This document shows positions 26,780-34,180 of a DNA stretch of 64,000 nt, piece by piece. Numbering within the stretch: the stretch's first letter is position 1; every line of letters begins with the position of its first letter. The position numbers and the translations under genes are program-made. Under the pieces are notes generated by a model, which was not told the origin of the DNA, ran no database searches, and was given only the letters and a program-made list of their open reading frames with translations. This DNA is from an uncultured Hyphomicrobiales bacterium (GTDB lineage Bacteria; Pseudomonadota; Alphaproteobacteria; Rhizobiales; Beijerinckiaceae), in the NCBI GenBank assembly GCA_903861645.1, contig CAIOVE010000090.1, forward strand, positions 23,639-87,638, read 5' to 3'.

Positions 26780-27898
26780 ATGAAAGTCACACTCGAACGG
26801 AGCGCGCTTTTGAAGGCGCTCGGCCACGTCCACCGCGTTGTTGAGCGACGGACCACAATCCCGATCCTGTCGAACGTCCTTCTGAACGCCAACGGCCGCG
26901 TACTGGGCCTGAAAGCGACGGACCTCGACATCGAGGTTACCGAGTCCATTCCCGCGGATGTGGCGCAGGCGGGCGCGACCACCCTGCCCGCGCACACGCT
27001 TTATGACATCACCCGCAAACTGCCGGAGGGCGCGCAGGTATCGCTGGAGACGACGGGCGAAAGCGGCCAGTTGCTCATGCGGTCGGGCCGCTCGCGGTTC
27101 AACCTGCAATCCCTGCCGGAAAGCGACTTCCCCGATCTCGCCTCCGGCGAACTGGCGAACAAGTTCACCCTCGCCTCGACCGATCTGCGCAAGCTGATCG
27201 CCAAGACGCAGTTCGCGATCTCCACCGAGGAAACCCGCTACTACCTGAACGGCATCTTCCTGCACACGCTGGAGGTGGACGGTCACACGATGCTGCGCGC
27301 CGTGGCGACCGACGGCCACCGTCTGGCGCGCGTCGAAATTCCCGCGCCCGCCGGGGCGGCGGGCATGCCGGGCATCATCGTGCCGCGCAAGACCGTCACC
27401 GAAATCCAGAAACTGGTCGAGGATATCGACGCCGACGTCGCCATCGAACTCTCGACCACGAAAATCCGCTTTACGTTCGGCGATGTCGTTCTGACGTCGA
27501 AACTGATCGACGGCACGTTCCCCGATTACGCCCGCGTCATTCCCACGGGCAACGACAAGCGCCTGATCGTCGAATGCGCGCCTTTCAAGGCGGCCGTCGA
27601 CCGCGTGTCGACCATTTCATCGGAACGGGGCCGCGCCGTGAAACTGGCGCTGGCCGATGGCAAGCTGACCCTCTCGGTCACCAATCCGGATTCCGGCTCC
27701 GCCGTCGAGGAGCTTGAGGTCGATTACGACGCCGCGCCGCTCGATATCGGATTCAACGCGCGCTATCTGCTCGACATCACACAGGAACTCGATAGCGACA
27801 CGGCGCTCTTCAAGCTCGCGGACCCCGGTTCACCCACGGTCATTCAGGATCGAGATGGCGCGGCGGCGCTTTATGTTCTGATGCCCATGCGCGTCTGA
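26780..27898 (+). CDS. dnaN: DNA polymerase III beta subunit (sliding clamp)
   Basis: A 372-residue clamp starting MKVTLERSALLKALGHVHRVVERR, with the conserved three-domain sequence, RYYLNGIFLH and TDGHRLARVE, and ending YVLMPMRV. It encircles DNA and tethers polymerases. The start at 26780 gives the family N-terminus; a seven-codon longer frame exists. dnaA and recF are not adjacent in this window. An intrinsic terminator follows. Confidence 0.98.
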   Translation: MKVTLERSALLKALGHVHRVVERRTTIPILSNVLLNANGRVLGLKATDLDIEVTESIPADVAQAGATTLPAHTLYDITRKLPEGAQVSLETTGESGQLLMRSGRSRFNLQSLPESDFPDLASGELANKFTLASTDLRKLIAKTQFAISTEETRYYLNGIFLHTLEVDGHTMLRAVATDGHRLARVEIPAPAGAAGMPGIIVPRKTVTEIQKLVEDIDADVAIELSTTKIRFTFGDVVLTSKLIDGTFPDYARVIPTGNDKRLIVECAPFKAAVDRVSTISSERGRAVKLALADGKLTLSVTNPDSGSAVEELEVDYDAAPLDIGFNARYLLDITQELDSDTALFKLADPGSPTVIQDRDGAAALYVLMPMRV

Positions 27899-27934
27899 TC
27901 GCGCCGTCGTTCAAGGTTTTATTGCGTTGAAATC

Positions 27935-27962
27935 ACGCGCGCCTCCGGGCGCGCGTTTTTTA
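27935..27962 (+). terminator. dnaN: Intrinsic terminator of dnaN
   Basis: ACGCGCGCC (27935-27943), loop TCCG, GGCGCGCGT (27948-27956) is a nine-base-pair GC stem running into a TTTTTTAT tract, 37 bases after the dnaN stop. Confidence 0.88.
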
Positions 27963-28030
27963 TTGGCCGCGCGACCAGCCCCGCGCCAGCCAACCGCGCC
28001 TACATGCCAGCGTCGGAACGGAGTCTTTCC

Positions 28031-28357
28031 ATGACGCATGACGCCATCGCCGCCCTTGTCGCGCTTCGCGCGCGCCTGGAAGCGCGCCTCTCCCTCACGC
28101 CAGAGTTTCGCGCGCTGAAATCCATCGAGGCCTCGCTTCGCGACATCGAACAACTTGGCGACGCCCCCGCTTCCAACGCAACGCCAGCCGTGGAGGCGCG
28201 CGCTACCTCGATCGACGCGCCGATGGAGGCTGGCGACACGACATCCGACACGGAAGTCCCGCTGCGGCATGACGTTAATCCGATGGCGCGAGCGCTCGCG
28301 CGCGGCATCGAGCACAACGTTGCGCAAATGAAAGTCCATCGTGGCGTCGGATTCTGA
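28031..28357 (+). CDS. Hypothetical protein (108 aa)
   Basis: I do not recognise this protein. GGAG lies seven bases before the ATG at 28031, and codon use resembles its neighbours. The N-terminal ~45 residues are predicted helical (IAALVALRARLEARLSLTPEF), the middle is Ala/Thr-rich and probably disordered, and the C-terminus has a second helix (NPMARALARGIEHNVAQMK). It lacks a signal peptide and membrane segments. It precedes the flgE fragment by 45 bases, but no link to flagella can be shown. Confidence 0.6.
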   Translation: MTHDAIAALVALRARLEARLSLTPEFRALKSIEASLRDIEQLGDAPASNATPAVEARATSIDAPMEAGDTTSDTEVPLRHDVNPMARALARGIEHNVAQMKVHRGVGF

Positions 28358-28402
28358 CCTTCCGCGACAGCGCGGCGCGGACCAACATATCGGGAAACGG
28401 AC

Positions 28403-28609
28403 ATGAGCATTTTCGGCGCGGCTGTTTCGGGCATGAACGCGGAAACCAACTGGTTATCGACGATCGCGCAAAATATCGCGAACTCGAACACGACCGGATA
28501 CAAAACCGGCGCGGCCGAATTCGCCTCGCTGATCGATCAGGCCTCGGCGGGCTCCTATCAGGCGGGTGGAGGCGTGGTCGCGTCGATCGCCCTGACATTG
28601 TCGGCCTGA
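28403..28609 (+). pseudogene. flgE: Truncated flagellar hook protein FlgE, N-terminal fragment
   Basis: The 68-residue product matches only the N-terminus of rhizobial-type FlgE: AVSGMNAETNWLSTIAQNIANSNTTGYKTG is the flagellar rod/hook signature, and SYQAGGGVVASIALTLS aligns with the segment that follows in FlgE (GGV..S pattern). FlgE is normally about 400 residues or more, so over 300 residues are missing. The frame stops inside the 3' end of the oppositely oriented Bug-type gene. GGGAAACGG precedes the ATG. No other flagellar gene is in the window, so this is a rearrangement remnant. Confidence 0.75.
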
Positions 28610-29265
28610 ACCTGCGCCGCCGCCGTCACGACGATTTCGCACAGGGAATCGATGCGACCGGCCATCAGATCCTGCATAGCGGGACCGGTTCCCTTGTAGG
28701 GCACGTGGTTGATGTCGACGCCGATGACGCTGGTCAGCAGCGCGCAACCCAGATGGGTGGACGAGCCAACGCCCGCCGAGCCATAGTTCATTCCGGCGGC
28801 GTTCGCCCTCGCGTAGGCCGCGAATTCGGCCATCGTGTGGACGGGTAGATCCTTCCTGACTATCAGCACGAGAGGAATTTCGGCGACCAGCGCCACTGGC
28901 GCGAAATCGGCGCGCGCGTCGTAGAGCGGCGTCTTGTAAAGCAGTTGCGAAAACGTGTGCGTCGCGCTGGTGCCCAGCAGCACGGTGTAGCCATCCGGCG
29001 GGGCGTGGGCGACATGTTGCCCGCCAATGGCTCCGCCAGCGCCAGGAATATTGTCGATCACGGCGGACTGGCCGAGTTCCCGGCCCAGCCGGTCGGCGAG
29101 CACGCGGCCGAAAACGTCGATTGGACCGCCCGCCGCCGCGGAAACGATGATTCTGATCGGTCGGGTTGGCCATTCCTGCGACCGCGCTGGGCCCCCGGAC
29201 GCGCAGATCAGAAGGGCAAGCACGAGCCCGCGGGCGAAGATTGTTGGCGTCAACGACAACCGCAT
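28558..29265 (-). pseudogene. Bug/TTT-family binding protein, C-terminally truncated
   Basis: A tripartite-tricarboxylate-type (Bug) periplasmic binder. A signal peptide (MRLSLTPTIFARGLVLALL) and WPTRPIRIIVSAAAGGPIDVFGR start the family sequence, which continues through VPYKGTGPAMQDLMAGRIDSLC to VRAIDATTP and then stops. Family members are about 320 residues; here only 235 remain, so roughly 85 C-terminal residues are lost. GGAG precedes the ATG at 29265. The last ~17 codons are antisense to the flgE fragment, placing the junction near 28560-28610. It is probably non-functional. Confidence 0.75.
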
Positions 29266-29606
29266 CCGGAAATCTCCGCAAGCCAAGACGGCAGGCGTTC
29301 ACGTTAACGTCGCGTCGTCCGCGCGCCAAATGGATTCAGGGCGTTTTCCCGCGAGTCCGGCCGGGCGCCCGGAATTTTGCGTTAATGAAACAAGCAGGAC
29401 GATCTTGGAGGAATTGGTTTCAATCAGGGGATCAATTGACAATATCCGCGTAATATTGTCCCAAATAGTCTCAATTCGTCATGAGAAGCCGTCGCGAATG
29501 GTCAAGATCGGCGCGCGGGCGCCGCTGGCAAGATCAGCGGCGGCGGGCAGGGGCGAACGGGTCAAAGCGACAAGCGTCGGCGTGGGTGCGGAGTGCGGGT
29601 TCCGAG
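29266..29606. other. 341-base non-coding gap, AT-richer than its surroundings
   Basis: No convincing gene was found here. The stretch 29370-29480 is clearly lower in GC than the window. It contains the inverted repeat at 29438-29460. The gap probably holds promoters for the Bug remnant and for the DUF900 hydrolase. Confidence 0.6.
29438..29460. promoter_or_regulatory. Inverted repeat upstream of the DUF900 hydrolase
   Basis: GACAATAT (29438-29445), spacer CCGCGTA, ATATTGTC (29453-29460) is a perfect eight-base inverted repeat in the AT-rich gap. It overlaps TTGACA at 29436-29441. A regulator site is plausible; the regulator is unknown. Confidence 0.45.
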
Positions 29607-30908
29607 ATGAGTGACTTCAAGGCGACGTACATCGAATATCGTGCTCGTTTGGCGACGTCGGCGATGCGGGCGGGCGCGCTGGCGCTGATGCTGGCGACGG
29701 CGGGCTGCGGGGGAACACCGGATAATTTGATGATCGCGGCGGGCGACATCGCCATTCCCGGTCGACGCGTCGACCTGCTGGTGGCCACCACGCGGAGCAG
29801 CGACGGCGCGACCGAGGGACAAATGTTCACGGGCGAGCGGGGGCGCGGCCTTTCCTTCGCCGACATCACGATATCCATTCCGCCAGACGCAAATCGCAAG
29901 ATCGGCGAGGTGCAGTTGCCAGACGTGGCGCCCGGCGATCCGGCGAAATCATTCGTCACGCTCAAGGCCGAACGGGTCGACAAGACCGAGGCCTTGCGGC
30001 GGTTTCACGCCCGCGTCGCAACGACGCCCAAGCGGCGCGTGTTGATTTTCGTGCATGGCTACAACACGCGTTTCGACGACGCGGTGTTCCGCTTCGCGCA
30101 AATCGTGCATGACGCGGAAGCGCCGATCACGCCAGTTCTGTTTACCTGGCCGTCGCGCGGCCGGGTGATCGCCTACACGTATGACCGCGAAAGCGCCAAT
30201 TACTCGCGGGACGCGCTGGAAAGCGTCATTCAGGCGATCGCGCGCGATCCCGCCGTTGGCGAAGTGTCCATTCTGGCTCATTCCATGGGCAACTGGGTGA
30301 CATTGGAAGCGCTGCGCCAGATGGCGATACGCAACAAGACATTCCCGCCCAAGCTCAAGAACGTCATGCTGGCCGCGCCAGACGTCGACGTCGATGTGTT
30401 TCGCCGGCAAATCGCCGAGATTGAGGCGACGGGCTACTATCCGCCCTTCACGCTCTTCGTTTCGCAGGACGACGGCGCCTTGGCCGTCTCCAACCGCATC
30501 TGGGGCGGCACGGCGCGTCTGGGCGCGATCGACCCCGAAAAAGAACCCTACAAGAGCGAACTGGCGCGCGATCATCTCACGGTCATCGACCTCACGAAGG
30601 TCGAAAGTAGCGACCGCATGGGCCACGGCAAATTCGCGCAAAGCCCCGAGGTCGTCCAGATGATCGGCAAGCGCCTCGCCTCCGGTCAGGCGTTGACCGA
30701 CGGCAAGAGCGGGCTGGCCGACAAGCTGAGCGGCGTCGCGATGGGCGCCGCGGGCATGGTGGGCTCGACGGCGGGCCTGATCGTCACGGCGCCGCTTGCC
30801 GTGGTCGACCGTCGCAGCCGGGAGTCGCTCGGCGACCGTCTCGACGAAATCAAGTCCGACGCGGGCGATCTCGTTCCGCTGTCGAATAGCTCGGGCGCCG
30901 CGCGCTAG
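29607..30908 (+). CDS. DUF900-type alpha/beta hydrolase, putative lipoprotein
   Basis: A 433-residue protein. FVHGYNTRFDDAVFRFAQIV and the nucleophile elbow LAHSMGNW identify the DUF900 branch of alpha/beta hydrolases, and APDVDVDVF follows. A hydrophobic segment (AGALALMLATAGC) near the N-terminus ends in Cys34 and may be a lipobox after an unusually long n-region. The ~60 C-terminal residues include a Gly/Ala-rich hydrophobic stretch (LSGVAMGAAGMVGSTAGLIV). Its stop overlaps the convergent barrel gene stop in CTAG. The substrate is unknown. Confidence 0.8.
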   Translation: MSDFKATYIEYRARLATSAMRAGALALMLATAGCGGTPDNLMIAAGDIAIPGRRVDLLVATTRSSDGATEGQMFTGERGRGLSFADITISIPPDANRKIGEVQLPDVAPGDPAKSFVTLKAERVDKTEALRRFHARVATTPKRRVLIFVHGYNTRFDDAVFRFAQIVHDAEAPITPVLFTWPSRGRVIAYTYDRESANYSRDALESVIQAIARDPAVGEVSILAHSMGNWVTLEALRQMAIRNKTFPPKLKNVMLAAPDVDVDVFRRQIAEIEATGYYPPFTLFVSQDDGALAVSNRIWGGTARLGAIDPEKEPYKSELARDHLTVIDLTKVESSDRMGHGKFAQSPEVVQMIGKRLASGQALTDGKSGLADKLSGVAMGAAGMVGSTAGLIVTAPLAVVDRRSRESLGDRLDEIKSDAGDLVPLSNSSGAAR

Positions 30909-31729
30909 AACCTGTACCAGACGGCGGCGATCACGCCACGTTCCTTCAGGGCGTTCTCGCCGGCGATGCTTTCGAAGGCGCCTATCTGGCCCGATATGGC
31001 CTTCGTGAAATCGTAGACAATGCTGCCCTGCAACTTGCTCAAGCTGTTGCGTGGAAAAATCACCGAGGTCGACGGCCCCGAAATCGTGTTGAACGATTGC
31101 AACATCAGCATCACTTTCTCGACCGGGCGCACGCCGAGGGTGAAATCGCCATGCCATTCGGACGGCGGCCCGTTGCGCCAGCGATAGCCGATTTCGGCGT
31201 TGGCGAAGGACGACCAGGAGCCAAGCTGGAAACCATATCCCGCGAGCGCGCGAAGCTCCTCCTCGACGCGCGTATTGCCTTGCAGGGTGAGGTTCGAACT
31301 GTCGGGCGCGCCGGGAATCCGCGCCATGGCTTGCACGGCGAAGGCGAATGGACCTTGCCGATATAATTGCGCCTGCGCGCCAATCTCGGTCGCGCCCAGC
31401 CCGGTGTATGCGGCGCTCGGCGCGCCCGACAGGCGCCAATCAATGATCGAGGGCTTGACGATGCCCGTCAGCCAGTTGGTGAACCCGTACTCAACCAGCG
31501 CCGTCGCCTCGGACTTCTGAAAACGCGAGGCCGCCGTCAACTTGCCCGTGACGTCGTAGCCCTGATCCGCCGTCGAGAACATGCCGGTGACGATGACCTG
31601 CCCCTTGCCTTCCTCCTGATTGAAGGCGCCGGCGCGCGCGCCATGGGCTCGCAGCGCGACGCCCGCGAACAGCACGATCGTGAACGCGGCCCGACAAAGG
31701 ACATGTAGATGACGTGGCGTGATTTGCAT
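30905..31729 (-). CDS. Outer-membrane beta-barrel candidate of the exopolysaccharide operon
   Basis: A 274-residue protein with an N-terminal hydrophobic export signal (MQITPRHLHVLCRAAFTIVLF) and then alternating amphipathic strands (ALVEYGFTNWLTGIVKPS; FANAEIGYRWRNGP; GVIAAVWYRF). It ends in an aromatic residue, Phe, as outer-membrane barrels do. No known export-porin family was recognised. The start at 31729 overlaps the upstream stop by one base (TAATG), so it is coupled to the receiver/GGDEF gene and is the last gene of the five-gene operon. I infer a role in polymer export or anchoring. Confidence 0.7.
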   Translation of the reverse strand: MQITPRHLHVLCRAAFTIVLFAGVALRAHGARAGAFNQEEGKGQVIVTGMFSTADQGYDVTGKLTAASRFQKSEATALVEYGFTNWLTGIVKPSIIDWRLSGAPSAAYTGLGATEIGAQAQLYRQGPFAFAVQAMARIPGAPDSSNLTLQGNTRVEEELRALAGYGFQLGSWSSFANAEIGYRWRNGPPSEWHGDFTLGVRPVEKVMLMLQSFNTISGPSTSVIFPRNSLSKLQGSIVYDFTKAISGQIGAFESIAGENALKERGVIAAVWYRF

Positions 31730-32688
31730 TATTGCCCCTCCACGAAGACGACCTGGTCGCCACCCTCCGCCGTCGCCTGCTCCGCCGCGCTGATCGCGCT
31801 GGGCAGCAGTTGGGCGACCTGTTCCCGCGACCCGCGCGCGCCGACCGCCACGCCAACGCTGGCGCTCACCGTGTCGCGAAAGGCGCATTCCATGTGCGGG
31901 ATCGCCAGGCGCGCGACGCACCGGCGCGCCGCCTCCGCCAAGGCGCGCGTGTCATCTGGCGCTGGCGCGCAGACGATGGCGAAACTGCCGGTGTCGAAGG
32001 CCGTCAGGAAGTAATTGAGTGGCGCGGTCAATTCGCCGAGGCTCGCCGCGACGCGACCAAGCATGACGGCGGTGGCCCCGACGCCATACAGATGACGGAA
32101 ACTCGTCAGCGCGTCGATGCGCGCGACAATGACGGCGATCGACGCGCCATCCTCCCGCCCGGCGTGCCAAGTCAGCGAACCTGTCAGGCAGCCCCGCCCC
32201 GGCAGGCCGGATTCCGGCTCGATGACCGGGCCGTCGCTCGAGCGCCAGATCGAGGCCGGACGCCGCAGGCGTTGCAGCTCCCTCTCCGTCGCGCGGCGCT
32301 GATCCATCTGCGTCTTGTTGCGCGAAATGGAGCGCATGCGCGCGAGCAACTCGACATCGTGAAACGGCTTGAAAATGTAATCGCTGGCGCCGGCGACGAA
32401 GGCTTGCGACAGGCTATGCGTGTCGCCGGGCTCGGCGAGCACGATGATGGGTGTTTCCTTGTGCGCCGCGTTGAGACGGATCGTGGCGCATGTCTCGACA
32501 CCGTCGGCGTCGGGCAGGGTCATGTCGAGCAGCAGCGCGTCGATCGGCGCCATCGCGCCCGGCGCCATCAGGCTTAGCGCTTCCTGCGCGGAGCGCGCCA
32601 TTACGATATCGCCGAAGCCGCCCGTCGCCAGCGCGGCGGGCATCAAGTCCAGAAGATCCTTTTCGGCGGTGACGATCATGACGCGCAT
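31729..32688 (-). CDS. Response regulator with degenerate GGDEF domain
   Basis: A 319-residue protein. The N-terminal receiver is complete: acidic residues near Glu9, phospho-acceptor Asp55 in LLLDMTLPD and Lys107 in FKPF. A short helical linker follows (NKTQMDQRRATERELQRL). The C-terminal ~150 residues have the GGDEF fold pattern (SIAVIVARIDALTSFRHLYG, later SASVGVAVG), but the signature GG[DE]EF is DTGSF at 232-236, so diguanylate cyclase activity is unlikely. It probably acts as a phosphorylation-dependent regulator or a nucleotide sensor for the polysaccharide synthase upstream in the operon. Confidence 0.82.
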   Translation of the reverse strand: MRVMIVTAEKDLLDLMPAALATGGFGDIVMARSAQEALSLMAPGAMAPIDALLLDMTLPDADGVETCATIRLNAAHKETPIIVLAEPGDTHSLSQAFVAGASDYIFKPFHDVELLARMRSISRNKTQMDQRRATERELQRLRRPASIWRSSDGPVIEPESGLPGRGCLTGSLTWHAGREDGASIAVIVARIDALTSFRHLYGVGATAVMLGRVAASLGELTAPLNYFLTAFDTGSFAIVCAPAPDDTRALAEAARRCVARLAIPHMECAFRDTVSASVGVAVGARGSREQVAQLLPSAISAAEQATAEGGDQVVFVEGQ

Positions 32689-32698
32689 GGGCTCATTC

Positions 32699-34180
32699 TC
32701 ATCGGCTCGCCGCGATCGTCGCGCGTTGATAGACGCGCCAACCGAAGCGATCGTAAACGCGGATGTAATCGGGCCTGCCCTTCTCGTAGAGATCGGGAAA
32801 AACAGCGTTCACGGCGTCGTCGCTGCCAGCGGCCTCGCCCGTCGCGCGCACGACGAGGAAATTCGCCTGGGCCTGTCGCGACAGGCGCGTCTTCTCGAAA
32901 TCGAACTGGGTTGGCAGATGCAGGCCAAGCGCCGAACCGCGCCCCGCCAGAACCCTTGGCGCGCTGATCGCGTCAATGGTCACATCCGCGCGGGTCGACA
33001 GGAAGGCGCCAACCGCCAAATCGGCGCTCGAGGCCGTCACGACGTCGGCGCCTTCCAGCGCCGCGAGCCAATCGCGCGTTTCGCGCGACGGCGCCGCGAT
33101 CATAAGACCGCCCGCGCCGATGGCGCCGGCGAGCACGAGTCCCGTCGTCCACATCGCGCGCCGCGGGCCCTGCGGCCAGATGGCGACGGCGGCGGCGCCA
33201 AAGCCCAGCACGGGCGCGGCGATGGTCAGGGGATCGTTCACGAGGCCAAGAACGCCCGCCAACACGCCCGCGGCGGGCAGGCAGGCGATGAGCGCGGCGG
33301 TGGGCAAAACACGCGGCAAACGGCGACCATTGGCGAGAAAGGCGCCAACAAGCACGGGAGCAACGAGGAGTGTCGCGATGGATATCCCGGCGATCGCGAG
33401 GATTTCGTGCCGGCGCCACGCGTTGACGAGCCACGACGAGCCATCGTCGATCATCACCGGCGGCGAGGCGAGAAGGGCGAACAAGCCGCGCAGATCGCCC
33501 TGAAACACCCACGCGACGTAAAGCGCGCCAAGCAGCGCCAATGCGGCGGGAAAAAGAATCGTCAGATAGGCGCCCGCGAGCGAATCCCTGGCGAGATGCG
33601 GCTGCACCACGAAGATCAGATAGGGCGACAGCGCCAGAACAACGACAACGCCAAGAGGATGTGACAGCGCGACAACGGCCAGCCCGCCGGACAGGGCCAT
33701 GAGGTCGACGATATTGTCGCGCGCCCGCAGGCGATAGGCGGCGCGCGCGGCGAGCCAGCACCCCAGCAACAGCATGACGAGCGCGGGACTGGCGCTGGCC
33801 AACCGCGGGACCGCCGGATTGAGGACAAGCAGCAATGTCATCGCGCAACTCGCCGCGACGCCATAGCCAGCGCGCAGGAATGACGACAACCAGAGCCCGC
33901 CCAGCGAGGCGACGAGCATGGCCGACAACACGTTGGGCGTGGGCATGCGGGCCGCGCCGAGCGCCAGTTGCAGGCCCATGGTCGCCAGATGCGGCGCCGG
34001 CGGAAACGTCAGGACGATGGAGCGCAGGTTCAACGCGCCGTCGCGCGCGGCGATCGCCTCGCCCCACAGATCAAGCGCGTTCGCGCCAACAAAACCATGA
34101 GCGTCGAGCCACGCGAACATCGCCATCACGATGGCGAAAAGCGCGATTCCGAACGAGGCGATCGAAAGACGGCGCGTCAT
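32699..34180 (-). CDS. Polytopic membrane protein, possible GT-C-type transferase
   Basis: A 493-residue protein with about ten hydrophobic segments over residues 1-350, followed by a ~130-residue soluble C-terminal part (ADVVTASSADLAVGAFLSTR onwards). The layout, with an early acidic loop (NALDLWGEAIAARD) and a soluble C-terminus, resembles GT-C glycosyltransferases or polymer-modifying enzymes, but no family was recognised. Its start overlaps the glycosyltransferase stop in an ATGA, so it is translated with the synthase and probably helps build, modify or move the polymer. Confidence 0.72.
   Translation of the reverse strand: MTRRLSIASFGIALFAIVMAMFAWLDAHGFVGANALDLWGEAIAARDGALNLRSIVLTFPPAPHLATMGLQLALGAARMPTPNVLSAMLVASLGGLWLSSFLRAGYGVAASCAMTLLLVLNPAVPRLASASPALVMLLLGCWLAARAAYRLRARDNIVDLMALSGGLAVVALSHPLGVVVVLALSPYLIFVVQPHLARDSLAGAYLTILFPAALALLGALYVAWVFQGDLRGLFALLASPPVMIDDGSSWLVNAWRRHEILAIAGISIATLLVAPVLVGAFLANGRRLPRVLPTAALIACLPAAGVLAGVLGLVNDPLTIAAPVLGFGAAAVAIWPQGPRRAMWTTGLVLAGAIGAGGLMIAAPSRETRDWLAALEGADVVTASSADLAVGAFLSTRADVTIDAISAPRVLAGRGSALGLHLPTQFDFEKTRLSRQAQANFLVVRATGEAAGSDDAVNAVFPDLYEKGRPDYIRVYDRFGWRVYQRATIAASR

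Noticed and set aside
29334..29614. Short coding frame in the gap before the DUF900 gene
   Set aside because: No start codon with a ribosome-binding site, abrupt change of composition along the frame and no family resemblance.
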